Assembly (NCBI RefSeq): GCF_000321225.1
Contig: NW_004450945.1
Coordinates: 746,046 to 810,045, forward strand
DNA from: Odobenus rosmarus divergens
Lineage: Eukaryota; Chordata; Mammalia; Carnivora; Odobenidae
Direction of reading: 5' to 3'
Length of the DNA stretch: 64,000 nucleotides
Below are positions 23,471 to 35,580 of this stretch, in pieces; position 1 is the stretch's first letter, and each line of letters starts with the position of its first letter. The notes beneath the pieces are model-generated. The model was not told where the DNA came from, ran no database searches, and saw nothing but the letters and a program-made list of their open reading frames with translations. Both the position numbers and the translations under genes were made by a program.

Positions 23471-23973
23471 CACGTAAAAAGAAGAAAAATGAACAGGACT
23501 ATGATTTCTCCAGCAATGCTTTTTCAGCTCTTATGATTTTTTTTTAATGCATTCTCCTATGAAGCATCTTGGAATCTTCAAAGTTAATTTTCATACAGTG
23601 AGACTTAAAAATGATCTCTGGCCACAAACAACACCCTTCATGCTGGGGCAGGGGCACAGGAGAAGGGAAACTTGTTCTATAAAATTGAACAGGTGTTTTA
23701 TTTCCAAATTGGTTGCTAAGCACCAATCTAGAAGGAGATCCTGGCCTTCCTGCAGCCACCTCGTCGGGCCCTTCTGACTTCCTTGCCTCTCTGCACTGGG
23801 ACATTTCAGTGGCTTTTCTGAGCCAACACTTTGGAAAGCACATTTTTCCCCCTATTCCTTTTCCTAAGCATTCTCTCACTTTCTTTTCCATGGTGTAGAA
23901 AACACAGAATCAAAGCTTAGCAGCAGATGGCACTATCAGCATACTTTGCAGTAAGGGGTAAAAAAAGGAGATG

Positions 23974-24014
23974 CATTCGTTCATTCATTCATTCATTCAT
24001 TCATTCATTCATTT
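23974..24014. repeat. (ATTC)n tetranucleotide repeat
   Basis: About ten ATTC units with one early substitution (CGTT). Confidence 0.93.
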
Positions 24015-24399
24015 TGACAAGTCTCAACTTAACGTCGAATGTGTGTTCAACCTTGAGAGGGTCACTAAACAGAAGAGGTGGTACTTACAGTCCAGGTGGG
24101 AAGAGGCATGCTCTGGGAGGATCTGCAGGGGACCTGTGTAAACACCGAGGTTGTATGGTCTGGTGGTTTTGGGAGACAGCAAGATCGGGGCAGGCTTAAA
24201 CAGCAAAGGAGGAATTTTTGAGGGAGTTGGTCTAGAGCTGTTCCTTTAAAGGATGAGTAGAATATGGAATGGTGAAAATGCAAAGCAGGAACGTAAAATG
24301 GACTGTAAAAGCAAAGAGTCATCCGCTGCTGTGGCCATCAACACTGTATCCCTGGCAGGTCTGACCTCCCTCGCTTTGCGTGAGCCTCGTGCCTCACGT

Positions 24400-24600
24400 G
24401 GGTGGCCACTCTCACAACCATGATCTCATTTGGCCCTTACTGCTATCCTCTGACTTCGGCTTTACCCCTATGATGATCCAAATTTGATGAATAAGAAAAT
24501 TGAGGCCCTCAGAGGGAAAGTGACTTGCTTAGGGTCACACATGCAGTGTCTGGTAGGGCTGGGATCCAAAACTCGAACTCATCCCAGCTCATGCAGCAGG
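24400..24600 (-). mobile_element. MIR SINE fragment, reverse
   Basis: ctcatttggcccttactgct...aagaaaattgaggccctcag...agtgacttgcttagggtcac is the reverse-complement order of MIR (tgtgacc...cctcagtttc...). It is diverged, ending near the reading gtctggtagggctggga. Confidence 0.7.
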
Positions 24601-24997
24601 AGACCAAGGCTCTCGTGACACAGGCTGTCACAGCGAAGAGAGCTTGGGCCGCAGAGTAATAGGATCAGTTTCAGCTGTCAGGCTGGCTTCAGGTTACTGA
24701 GGGCCTGAGCTAGACTAGACTGTGGTCTTGGGGCTGATCCTGTAAATCTCAGGGAGGATTCTGAGGTTTGGGGAAGCTAGAGATGGGTGTTAGATGCTGC
24801 AGCTGCATACGAGGGATTGAACGAAAAGGGACAGGAATCAGGGAGACCAAAGAAGAAGATGTTACAGAAATTAAGGCCAGGGGTGCGGAATAGATGGGAG
24901 TGCTCTGCTCCAGCGGGGAGGAGATTTTATGATTGTCATTAATTCCTGGCATGTAGAAATGAAACAAAGCCAACTGACTTTTAAAATGACTGGTTTT

Positions 24998-25219
24998 AAA
25001 TTTCCTATAGACGGGGCGCCTGGGTGGCTCATTCAGTTAAGCGTCTGCCTTTGGCTCTGGTCAGAATCCCAGGGTCCTGGGATTGACCTGGGTCGGGCTC
25101 TCTGCTCAGCGGGGAGCCTGCTTTGCCCTCTCTCCCCCACTCCTGTTCTCGCACACTCTTCTCTCTCTTTCAGATAAATAAAATCTTCAAATAAATAAAT
25201 AAATAAATTCCCTATAGAC
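24998..25219 (+). mobile_element. Can-SINE with 15-bp target-site duplication
   Basis: Body 25013-25204 starts ggggcgcctgggtggctcat and ends with AAATAAATAAATAAATAA. AAATTTCCTATAGAC (24998-25012) and AAATTCCCTATAGAC (25205-25219) are the flanking duplication with one mismatch. The tRNA-like region has lost some bases around tgggattgacctgggtcggg relative to sister copies. Confidence 0.94.
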
Positions 25220-25297
25220 AACGTCCCTTTATTGCCTGCACCCAGAGAGGTCTAATCTCATTACCTTCCACCACACCCACACCGACAATCTTCCATG

Positions 25298-25299
<2 letters not shown>

Positions 25300-25333
<34 letters not shown>
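25300..25333. repeat. (CA)n microsatellite
   Basis: An uninterrupted CA run of about 17 units, 80 bases after the Can-SINE. Confidence 0.95.
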
Positions 25334-25335
<2 letters not shown>

Positions 25336-28300
25336 TAGTCCATTACTGCCAAGGCACAACATGAGAACAGCCTGAATCTGGCAGGCAGCAGTGGGACAAA
25401 GGGGTAAAAGATTAAGGAGAGACATGTTGAAGAAAAAGAAATAAGGACTTGGTGGCTGACAGAGTCACCAAGGAAAGAAGATTAAAATCATGAGTCTGAG
25501 ATTTTGAGCCTAGGAAGACAATGTCAGTGATTCAAATAGAGAAAAAAGGGGGTTAAAATAAACTGGTTCCATAGAGAAGATGACCTGATGGGACATGAGG
25601 ACTCCCAGTCGCTGCTGAACACTCAGCAGGAATACAAACTTATTTCCTACTCTGGTCATGGATTTCTTGCTCTTGTGAATAAAAACTTATAAACGATGGG
25701 GGCCTTTTTATAGCTTTTTTACAAGTAAGAAAATGAGAGAGAGAGAGAACTACCAAATTATTAGTGTTACCACTCCTTATTTAAACCCCTTCTGCTGACA
25801 TCAAAACAACTGTGGAGTGAAGCACTGGACTCAGTTTTTAAGGACACTACAGGCAGTGGTATTCTCCCCTAGTCAATGCTAGGGAAGAAGCGGAATTCAC
25901 AGTTGTTATTAAACTGTGCTTGAAAGCCAGAAAACATTAACAGGCAAAGAGAAGCATTGTGCAAGTTACAACTGAGAAAAAAAATACAATTCATACAAGA
26001 GACCTGAGGATTCCATAGGTGAGGAAATACAAAGAGAGCAGATGATTGAGCTGAGCTGACACAGACAGTTCATTATGGGGCCAGCATTGAGCCTCAGCCC
26101 AGGGATAAATTGTCCCAGCAGCCTGGAAAATGACACCAAGGGCGGGCCAATCCCCAACAGATTACAAAGCCCTGCACTGATACAATTTGTGATTAGAACA
26201 CCGCTTGCAAATCTTTCCTCCAGATGGCCCCCAGAGTGGGTGGATTCTCAAATTAGTCATATGAGAACAGAGGGTTTAACAGAAGAGAGATTTTAGGAGG
26301 TTCTAGGCTGTTCCATTGAGAAATGAATGCATCAGCCCTTTAGAAATGGGAAGTAATTCAGGATGCGCACATTTTTGTGCCTTTTGCCACTCTATCTCTG
26401 GTGGGAGAAACAAGTCAGCCACCATCTCGGAGAGGGTACTTGGAAGGAGGGTGGAAGGCCCTGGATTAGTCCCTTTAAAGGAGACACTTAAGGTGCTGCA
26501 GCCACCACACCCTGCGTGTGGGGGACCGGACCGGTTATTCAGCTTCTCCTGTGCAGCTACTGTGTGGCTACAAACCTGAGCCCAGGAAGGTCAGCCAGTT
26601 ATTCTGCAGTAACCAAATCCACGGTGTTGCGGTGCTTATCAGCATGATCGCCCTCTGCAGTTGTGGTTGAATACGTTTTTGCTGCTGTCATCTTGTTTGG
26701 TAACACAGCAATAGCAAGTGTTGCAAGTGTAATTATTACTTTTGAAATGAGCTCTTGGCAGTTCCTGGTGGTATACCTCTATGTGTGTGTGCGCGCGCGC
26801 GTGCGTGCTGGTGTATGTGTGTGTTTACCATCCTTCTGAGTCTTCTCAGAGCAGCTCTAGGAACTTGGATCCCACCTCAAGGAAGTAAGCATGGATTGGA
26901 TTTAGATCCGACTAATAGATAACAAACCCCCTCGTTCGTGCCAGACCTTGTGTTGAATGCTTTGCTGTGCTCTCAAACCTTTTAAGCTTAGTACCATTGG
27001 TTCCATTTTACAGATAGGGAAATTGATGCTCCAAGACATTAAATAATCTAGTCAAAACCATAGTGAAAGCAGCTTGCCAAGCCATGATTTAAGGATTTTA
27101 GGATTTGTTCCCTAGACATAGAAATGTATTTAAATAAACTCTTGGGAAGAATACCACTGTATAAAATAGGAAAAATCAGGCTGCTTGGGTTGAAGCAGGA
27201 GTCTGGACTTTGGAGCGCTGTCCACTCGCCCCCCTCATCTGCTTCTGTGGTCTCCCTAGAACTTTCCAAATAGCCTGCTGGGTGGACTCCAGGTTGCTCC
27301 CAGCTTGAAGTGCTATGAATCTATGATTCTGAGAAGTTCCTATGTATATCAGATGCAGACTATCAACACCTTCCCCTGGATGTGTTCTGGAACCAGTGAG
27401 ACATGCGGATACAGGATCCTGAATTTCTTCATAAGTTTACAAAATCATAGAACATTAAAGGTGGAAAAGACCTAAGAAATCAAGTCTAGACCCCACATAC
27501 CTAATAAAATGATAATAATTTTTATTTTTATTGACTAATAGAAGTCCAGAAAGAAGAAATGATTTGCACAGGGAAGTCAGTTGATCAATTGTCCTCTGTC
27601 TTTTAGAGAGGTGATATTTACAATGTATAACAACTAGTGTCCTTTAACCAACCGGAGCAAATAAAATGTTGGGGCAGGATCTGAGGGAAACTCTTGATGG
27701 CAGGCTTTACCCCATCAGTTGCTGGATTATGAGGCTGTCCCAGGGGTTCTAGAAAAGGAATTGAGGTGCTTAGGGTGGCAGGGTTTGGGATGGTCCAGGG
27801 GCTGGGCTGGGGGAAATGTCTATTTATAAATAGCAGAAGCATTTAGTAGCTAGTCTATCCACTGTGGTGCATCAGAGTGGAATAACAGTCCTCACCTTTA
27901 AGCATGAATTCAGCCGGATACCCACAATTGCAGGATTTCCTTGGAATTGCTGAAACTCTATTAAGGTCACTGGGGCTTCGTCCCACTGCTGATGCTGCTT
28001 CCTTTCCAGGAGAGGAAAGAAGAGGCAGAGAGGAACCAAACTTCTGCCAGCCCAGTGTCACATCAAAGAATTCCACCCAGATCCCCACAGGTGCAGAAAC
28101 CTGAGGGCCATCACCAGGCAGATAGTGCTGTCTCTGGTAATTGGGTTGACATCATCTAGCAGCCTTAGAGGATTTGAATCCCTTCCATGACTCCTGCTAC
28201 CTCCCACCTGGCAGTGAAAACCTCAGGCTGGAAGCTGGGTGATATGCAAAAGCAAATGAAAGGAAACTACAAGGTCACACTCCTCAAGGGAGAGTCCTCT

Positions 28301-28390
28301 TAGGTTCTGGCCCAGATACATAAGGGGAAAAGAGAACCAAGGCCCCAGTTGCCTACAAGTGGGTGCAAAGAGGGAGCCAAGGATGGTCAT
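25334..28390. other. intergenic, mostly unassigned
   Basis: A recurring old repeat is suggested at about 25400-25620 (gagtctgagattttgagcc...). A MIR-like reverse segment lies at about 26935-27075 (ttccattttacagataggga). A GT/GC alternating tract is at 26780-26808. The rest shows no recognised family or gene. Confidence 0.5.
26780..26808. repeat. alternating purine-pyrimidine (TG)n(CG)n tract
   Basis: Perfect alternation of T/C with G/A for 29 bases, with a GCGCGCGCGC core flanked by GT repeats. Such tracts favour left-handed Z-DNA under negative supercoiling (established biophysics). Confidence 0.9.
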
Positions 28391-28630
28391 AGAAATATAT
28401 ACTCATGGGGGGATGCCTGGGTGGCTCAGTCATTAAGCGTCTGCCTTCGGCTCGGGTCATGATCCCAGGGTCCTGGGATCGAGCCCCGCATTGGGGTCCC
28501 TGCTCAGTCAGGAGCCTGCTTCTCCCTCTCCCACTCCCCTGCTTGTGTTCCCTCTCTAGCTATCTCTCTCTCTCTGTGTGTCAGATAAATAAATAAAATT
28601 TAAAAAAAAGAAGAAATATATACTCATGGG
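28391..28630 (+). mobile_element. Can-SINE with 19-bp perfect target-site duplication
   Basis: Body 28410-28611: gggatgcctgggtggctcag head, tRNA-like region with tcctgggatcgagccccgc, CT-rich tract ending TCTCTCTCTCTGTGTGTCAG, ATAAATAAATAAAATTT tail. AGAAATATATACTCATGGG occurs at 28391-28409 and again at 28612-28630 with no mismatch. This is the longest perfect duplication in the window, suggesting a young insertion. Confidence 0.96.
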
Positions 28631-28734
28631 ATTAGAAAGCTTCTTAATAGTCAGTCCACTCCACGACCCAGGCTTGAATCTTCAGAATGAACCATCCCCA
28701 ACCCCAACCAGACTGAAAGATGCTCTGTTCCTGA

Positions 28735-29090
28735 ATGAGCCTTGGTCTCCCTCACTTCCCAGATCTTTCTACATATAATTTCCTCAGCCTACAATACCCT
28801 TCCTCTTCCCCAGCTGCTTCTTGGGCCCATCTCCTTCTTGTCTTCCAAACCTCATTTCAGAAAATATTTAGGTAAGGGACTACAGTACATGTCCTTAGAA
28901 GTGTTTCTGTAGCCACTGGGACTTCACCTGTGAAACATTCCCTACACTGCTTTCATGTCTGTCTCCCTCCCTGGACTGGGAGTTGCATTAAGACAGGGAC
29001 TGGCTCTATTATGCTGATCCAGCGGGGCCTCCAACTGGACCTAACACAGCAAAGGCATTAAAAAATGTGAATGAATGAATGAATGAATGG
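28735..29090 (+). mobile_element. L2 LINE 3' fragment ending in (GAAT)n
   Basis: The order ccagctgcttcttgggccca, cttccaaacctcatttcaga, ctccctggactgggagttgc, gacagggactggctctatta, then acctaacacagcaaaggcat and ATGAATGAATGAATGAATG (29068-29089) follows the L2 3' end. It is diverged. Confidence 0.7.
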
Positions 29091-29382
29091 CTACATCTTG
29101 AGCCCTGATAAAGTATTTGTATTCATAATCTCATATTATCATTGCACCATGCTTGTGAAGAAGAAAAGGCTTGTCAGGTTTATAAGAAGTAATATGTTAA
29201 TGCCCATTTTATGGATGAGGAAAAAAGCCTCTGAAAGAAAGGAAAAACAACCCAAACATGCTATATATTTGGGACATACACGGGCCATTCATTGTGCCAG
29301 GTACTCTCAAAATGTTGATCATCTTTATCCTTGCGACTGACCTGAGAAAAGGTATTTTCATTACTCTTTTACAATTGATGTT
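29091..29382 (-). mobile_element. MIR fragments, reverse (second one is interrupted)
   Basis: One reverse MIR-like piece, about 29095-29240, has cccattttatggatgaggaa. A second begins about 29270 with cattcattgtgccaggtact, ccttgcgactgacctgagaa and stops at cattactcttttac (29382), where a foreign segment enters. Confidence 0.6.
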
Positions 29383-29584
29383 GTAAATGTACACACCCTT
29401 TTCCAGGTACAGTTTTATGGGTTTTGACAACCGCATCGGGCCCCGTGGCTGCCACCGCAATTGCAACACAGAAGGGGTCCAGCACCCTCCACAGGCTACG
29501 CTTTGTAGCCATGCCCCCCTTCCCCCACTGCCCTGCCTAGCACTGGGTGTTCTCTGTCACTGTAGTTTGCATAATCACATTTTT
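29383..29584. mobile_element. ancient L1M-like segment inserted in a MIR
   Basis: It reads acagttttatgggttttgac, ccgtggctgccaccgcaatt, ctttgtagccatgccccc, tgttctctgtcactgtagtt. This resembles the remembered L1M-derived wording ...cagttcaatgagttttgaca...gtaaccaccaccacaatcaa...ttctgtcactatagttttgcc. Orientation relative to L1 is not fixed. It splits the MIR. Confidence 0.6.
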
Positions 29585-29695
29585 TAACAAATACAAAACC
29601 GAAGCTCAGAGAATTTAAGCAACTCACTCAAGGTAAGCAGCTAGTGGGCCATTAGATTTTGCGTTTGAGCCTGGACTTCTGATTCCCTGTGAGGG
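29585..29695 (-). mobile_element. remaining half of the interrupted MIR
   Basis: aaaaccgaagctcagagaat, ttaagcaactcactcaaggt, gcagctagtgggcc, gagcctggacttctgattcc continue the reverse MIR exactly where the 29270-29382 piece left off. Confidence 0.65.
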
Positions 29696-30900
29696 TGTAA
29701 AGTGACAGTGTGGAGCCAAGCAAAACTGTCCCGTTCCCTGGTCCACCTCCCACCTCTGCAGACAGGGCCCTGTCCTTTGTCCATGTTCCGTGGAGATAAG
29801 GCAAACACAGCTTCATTACCCAAGACAGAATCTGATAAAGCTCCACTTCTGATCATTCACGAGGTGCTGAGGGAAGACTGTGTTCCTACCCAACAGAATG
29901 ATCTGAAAACCATTACGATGGGCAGGCCGCTTTGCAGACTGTGCTGTAAGAGATTGGTCTGTTTCCAGTTCCCTCACTTAGCTCCAAGACAGGAGGGCTC
30001 TGAGGGGAAGTCACTGCGGGGGGGTTACCTCTCAATTCACCAGCGTCCCCACCAAGGCCTGGGGGGGCGGCCGTTTCCACACAGGGCCCAAAGTGGGTGG
30101 GTGTCACTGCTAACTGGGCTGATGTAATTAACTGTCGCGGTCCTCCCCCCCACCCCCCAGGGAAGCCAGCCAGGGTTTCAGCTCCACTGCCTTCCAGGCC
30201 CGCGCATCCCACTGCAGCGCTGAAAGCAAACAGGTTTAGAGCAGCTTCATAAGTGGTGAGCCGGACTGCCGCTGGGAGAGGGCCATTTCCCTGGGGGGTG
30301 TCGGCTTCATGGGACAGAAGGGATAGAGAAATCATTTCATCTTCATCCTGCTTTTAATCAGGGTGGCAGGATATTGGTGCCACTTTTGTCGAAAGGTAAT
30401 CTCTTTTCTAAATAATAATAAAACAAGTATTTGTTTGGGGCTGAAGGCAGGTCTAAGTGAGCGCTGATCTGCCCTGACACATAAAGGAAATAGCTGTAGG
30501 CCTCCTGCATCCTACCCAGGCCCCGCCGCAGGCAGGCAGTTTGACACCCCGCCCCTGCCTTCTCCCCATCCCAACCCCACCACCCGCTCCGAGGACACCT
30601 CAGGAAATAATTTGCCATTGACAAGGGCACATGCCCTCCTTCAGGCTGTGGCCTGTGCTGCACCACGCCCCCCAGCTCTGCCACCGGATGCAGCTGGATC
30701 TGTTCCTGAGGGCTTTGCAGGTCCATAGCCCTGACACTTGAGGTGCAGAAGTCTCCTGAGACCCCAGACTTCGCATCCTGCATTCTCTGCTGAGGGGCTG
30801 CAGCAGAGACAATGGACCAGACGCAAGGATCTCACCCAAAACCAGGAGAGCAAGTAATGAAAGAAAGTTCACAGGCTGTGAAAACCCCATTTTCTGGCCC
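29696..30900. other. GC-richer intergenic block
   Basis: GC content rises visibly compared with the flanks (runs such as gcggggggg, gggggggcggcc, ccccgccgc, gccctgacac) and several CpGs are kept. Overlapping 140-residue ORFs on both strands arise from low stop density; none resembles a known protein, lacks alternatives, or shows a codon pattern. It could be a regulatory element or an unrecognised repeat. Confidence 0.4.
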
Positions 30901-31110
30901 AGTTACTAAGGAGCTGGGAGATCTTGGGAGACTGGTTCACCTTCTATATGAACATCATCTTTCTCCTCTGGGCAAGTGAATATGCAAGACTGATCTTACA
31001 GGGTTGTAGAGGGGATGATACCTGTCAAGTGGCATACGGAACACACCAGATAGGCTAGGAATAATTATAGGCACTCCCATCATTGTCATCACCGTTCCTC
31101 CACAGAGTTC
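30901..31110 (+). mobile_element. MIR SINE fragment
   Basis: agctgggagatcttgggaga...gatcttacagggttgtagag...gataggctaggaataattat follows MIR from the core to the tail. It is diverged. Confidence 0.55.
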
Positions 31111-34100
31111 GGTTTAAACAAGTGTTTGGGTATGTTTGTAAATTAAAGACCTGAGATGTTCTCTGCCGTTTGGTGCCAATCCACAATATGATATGCTATG
31201 AAGAATGCCCCAGCTAATGCCCCCTCTTTATTCCTGGATGGAACTTCTGCCCAGCAAGCCTGTTGTTTTTTACTTTAAACTCAGTTCTACACCAAGTAGT
31301 AGATAGGAAGTTTTCTCTCTCTCTGAGCCCAGAGCCCAGGACTAAGCCAATGCTGTGGGCTCGGGCTCTTTTCTTCCACACCCTACTCTTGTTCCTCTGC
31401 CCTCCCCCTAAGAATCAAAGTTCCTTCCTAAATAGAAGGAAACTTCTAACCAAAATAAATACATGGTAAAAAATAAAAAAAGAAAAGGAAGAAAGAAATC
31501 TCAAGAGATCACAGACCAGCGATGAAAAGATGAGAACCCAGAACACTTTTCTTTTCCTACCTCAGCCACTTTCCCAGTCTGGAGATGTATGTACTGAAGG
31601 TGGGTGCCATTCCTCTGACCACGGGTGGACATCATTCCATCTCTTGCAAACTTTGCCTATTTCAGGTGGAGTTCCCTTGTCAGGATGTCTGAGCATCAGA
31701 GGACAGGGTGTGAGCCCTACAGAATATGGGTGTTCAAATCATGAGATGTGAGGTCATTTGAAAGCAGAAAACTACTGTTTATGCTACAGCTAACTATTAG
31801 TGCACGGCTGCTTAATGTCATGATCCATTCATTGGCTATTTTCTGGATCAAAATGGTAGCCAATCCACTTGGTTCACTGTTTTTTGAGCTGCATCCCCAC
31901 CCCCAGCCCAGCCTTTCCCTTCTTAGACTGCGAAATTTGGGGCCAAATGGAAGGGGATATGGATCAGGTAAATAATTCATAAAACAGTCCCTTAGTTCAT
32001 AGGAATCCTGGCAGCATGTCTAAAGTTGAAGGTTAATTTAGCTGGTGTCTTTGCCATTAAATGTACATGAATTTTCCATCACATTAATACTTGGAATTTA
32101 AAGATCAGCTTTCATCTCAGGGCTTTGAGCTAGTGCTGACATTGGCTTTGAATTTTCTTCCCTTCTTTCGGGGGGAGAAACTGAGGGTCAATAGAAATTT
32201 TAAGGTGTAGCCAGTATCACATTATAAATGCTCAGACCACTTAATCTTTCCATTCTTAAACCACTCTTCCGGGCACCTTACAGTCTTAGTTCCTGTAACT
32301 CATTAGTGGAGGATTATAACTATCCTTTTCTTATGCTATGAAGAATGATGCTAAAAATATGTAAAGTAAAAATCCTTAAAACCAACAGTAGTTATTTTTA
32401 AATGGTGGGATTATAAGTAAACTCTTTTTTTCTTTTCATGTTTTCCAATTTTTAACACAAAAGTCCTTATTAATTTTATCCTCAAGAGATAATATTTAAA
32501 CTTCATATCTCATAAGGCTGTACACAGTGGAATATAAGTCTCTTAAATAGTCAAAAGGTATAATGCGCAAGAGTGTTATTGCTTTCAGTTATTACTCCTT
32601 TTCTCTACCATTCTATAAATTCTTAGGCCTCGAGGTACTCTTTGCCTAGGGAGAAGTCCCAACCAAGGAATCTAAGGGATTCAGTGAAGCATCCTATACT
32701 CTTCTAGCCATTTAAAGACAAAGTCAGATAACCTGTGTGTCCTCGTACCAGTGCAGAATGTAGCCGGTAGCTCAGTCAGAGATTCACATCACCCTGTTCC
32801 ATGTTCTTGAGGTTCAGGCCTGGCAGAATGAAGAGAGCTGATGGGTGAGGACACCCAGGGTGGGAAATAGAACACTGAGTCATTCCATTCTCACCACATG
32901 TTAACTGTGAGGCTTCAGCCCACCCAAGAGCCTTAGGCAAAGTCTGTTGGCCACTGTTTCCCCATCTGTGGGCCCCAATGCTGACCAATCGTCCCCTCTG
33001 GCACCTTATAAGGGAAAGCTAATTAGAAAGCTCACCTCACAAGAATGCTGCAGAAAGACCTTTCACACGGAGTAGAACCACAGTGCCCAGAGGCACTGTG
33101 ACTCAGTGGTAAAGCTGACTTCCAACACCCAGGTCTGATCTCTCCAGCCAAAAAAAAAGGGAGACCTACATGGCAAAGGCCAGGCAAATTCCCACGGGAC
33201 GAGCCACAAAGATGGTGCACGGGAGTGGCAGTTCCTCAAAGTACTCTAGAAAGTACTAGTTAACGTATAGTGACAGGAAGAGAAGGGAGGAGATCAATCA
33301 ACTTATTTAAGCATTTGTTTATTCTATTAGTGTGTATTGTCTGCCCCTAATGTATCAAAAGCTATGTTATTTGCTATGGGGAAAACAAAGATGAATCAGA
33401 AAGCCCTAGCCCTCCGGTCTAGTTAGAAGGAAAGATAGATATTAAATATTACATGCCTTATAATTTCTAGAAATGCAAATATATACAAAAGCCTTGGAAT
33501 TACAAAATCAGGAGTAGCTTTAGGCTGAGAGGGAAAACAAAAGCTTCACATGGGAGTTAAATCCCAACTGGGTCTTGAAGAATGTCTAGGAGTTCACCAC
33601 ACAGTGGAAAGCATGCCAGAGAAACAAATGTGCCTCAGTAAATAGGAACAACTAAGACAGAGTAAATGATCCAGTTTTTGAAAATTAATATCATTTCCCA
33701 AATATTCTATAGCTCTCCACAGCCATGTCATTCTCTAAAATTATCCTGGAAGTTTCTCTGTACCTAAAACCCACAGGAAGATTGGTCTCCCAAACTAGTC
33801 CAGTGAATTGAGAGAGAGAAAGGGACAAAAAAATAGGAGTTGAGCAATATAAGACACCCTCAGAAACAAACAAACAAACAAACAAACAAACAAAACCCGA
33901 GATCTTTCTACTCAAGGTTCCAGGACGCTCTATCTTCAAGGCTGTGTCAGAAGCCTAGCCTAAGCCGGCTTCGGGTGATTCTTCCACTCCATCTGCCAAC
34001 TCAGTTATTTGATACAGTTTTGCACTAAGCTGGCTGGGAACAACTTAACAACCATCTGTGTGTTTGTGTATTTTTTAATGTTGTTATTCCTTGTGTTTTA

Positions 34101-34750
34101 TCTTTTGCTTTGTTTTTGTTTTTCTTATTTCCCAACTTACCCTGGCCTTGGGTATGTAAGAAGGTATCAACTTTCTTGTTTGGCACCTTTGGGAGACAGT
34201 TATTATGCCTGTCACTGCCTTGTCTGTATTTGCGTCCACTCCATTTCCCCCCCTTTCCTGACAATAACTATCACGAGAAAAGCTGTGGTATCGTCTACTC
34301 ATTCTCCATGCTTCCTTCTTATTTTTTCAGCTCAAAGAGATAAAAGAAATAAGGGGCAGGAATAACTGCTGAAATTAAAAGGAGCTAGATACTTCGGAGA
34401 CCAAAATGCCCTCCCTTTTCACAGAGGTAGATACGAGTAGAGAGCTAGAGTCATCATATTCACACACTGCTCTGAGCATGGACCCATTGCCACCTATAAC
34501 TCAGCAGACGGCGGGAATTTTGAAGTCAACCTCCTAAATGACTGTTATTTTATTCCCTAGAGAAAGTAGAACCTCCTCAGGAACTTTATAAGTGTCAAAG
34601 GAGGCAGTGATGCCTTTCCAGAATATTCTTCTCCAGTATCTTGGTGCCTTCTCCAAGATCAAAACTTTGATGCATAGTCCATGGAGAATAACATCAGCTT
34701 CAGTTCTTAGACTAAAATAGGTCCGTATGCACATTTATTCATCATTTTAA
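31111..34750. other. intergenic, no gene recognised
   Basis: AT-rich sequence. About 32335-32460 has the feel of an old L1 3' tail (ttaaatggtgggattataag...catgttttccaat). About 33300-33620 carries the recurring old repeat (gcatttgtttattctattag...aactgggtcttgaag). A CAAA repeat lies at 33863-33895. Nothing coding is recognised. Confidence 0.45.
33863..33895. repeat. (CAAA)n tetranucleotide repeat
   Basis: About eight CAAA units without interruption. Confidence 0.93.
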
Positions 34751-34759
34751 ATAAACAGA

Positions 34760-35580
34760 AAGAAAGTCTTGGCTTTCAATCCCTTTCTCTTGTCCTCAGC
34801 GGTACTACCATATCCAACTATCTGAAAACACCACCCTGATAACATCATTCTTCTGTTTTAAAATCTCTGTTAGCTTTCTTCTGCCTTTAAGACAAAATCC
34901 AAGCTACATAGTCATGCACTTAAAGTCCCTAGACTCACTCATGTAAGTCTCCAACTTTATGTCTCCATATTCCCAGCCACATACCCAACCCACCCAGCCA
35001 CAATAAAGGCTTGACGATCCAGTACACACGCACTTGCCTGCCTCACTGAAGACTGTGACTCACCTGTTCTTTTCTGCTTGAATTGCATTTCTTTTGAATC
35101 TCCAAAAAAGGAGAGAGAACAACATAAATTGGGATTGTAACTTATGGCTCACCTTCCATGACTCTCCCCAATCCAATGGAACAGCTTTCTCATTCCTAGG
35201 AGGCTAATAACATTTTATCTATATTTCTCATTTTATCTGTATTAGAATTTCTCTCTCTCTATCCTTAAATTCTTCCCCTATTAGAACAGAAGTAATTTGG
35301 AGGCAGGGACTTTTGTCTGTTTGGTTCAGTGCTATATCCCAAGCACCTAGAACAGTATCTAGCCAGAGATGGATGCTCAGTAAGTATTGAAAGAACACCT
35401 ATGTTATGCTAGACACTGCTAGTTATCTTTGTGCATACCTACCTTTTTCCATTGACTGTGTGTTCCTTGAAGGCATGAAAACAGTGGTTTATTCATCTCT
35501 GATGTACTTAGCATATAGCCCAGCACCATAGTAAGAAGTTGGTAAACATTTGTTCAGTAAATGACATCTTGAATGAAAGA
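34760..35580 (+). mobile_element. L2 LINE 3' fragments
   Basis: Typical L2 3' order: gccacatacccaacccaccc, ttcttttctgcttgaattgc, ggaggcagggacttttgtct, cagtgctatatcccaagcac, gatgctcagtaagtattgaa. A second 3' end follows (ccattgactgtgtgttcctt ... taaacatttgttcagtaaat, about 35440-35580), so at least two fragments abut. Confidence 0.65.

Noticed and set aside
23974..24014. CRISPR-like array
   Set aside because: Simple tetranucleotide repeat without spacers, in a mammalian genome.
29702..30783. Four overlapping ORFs of 96-141 codons on both strands
   Set aside because: The block is GC-rich, so stops are rare. Frames overlap on both strands and none resembles a protein.
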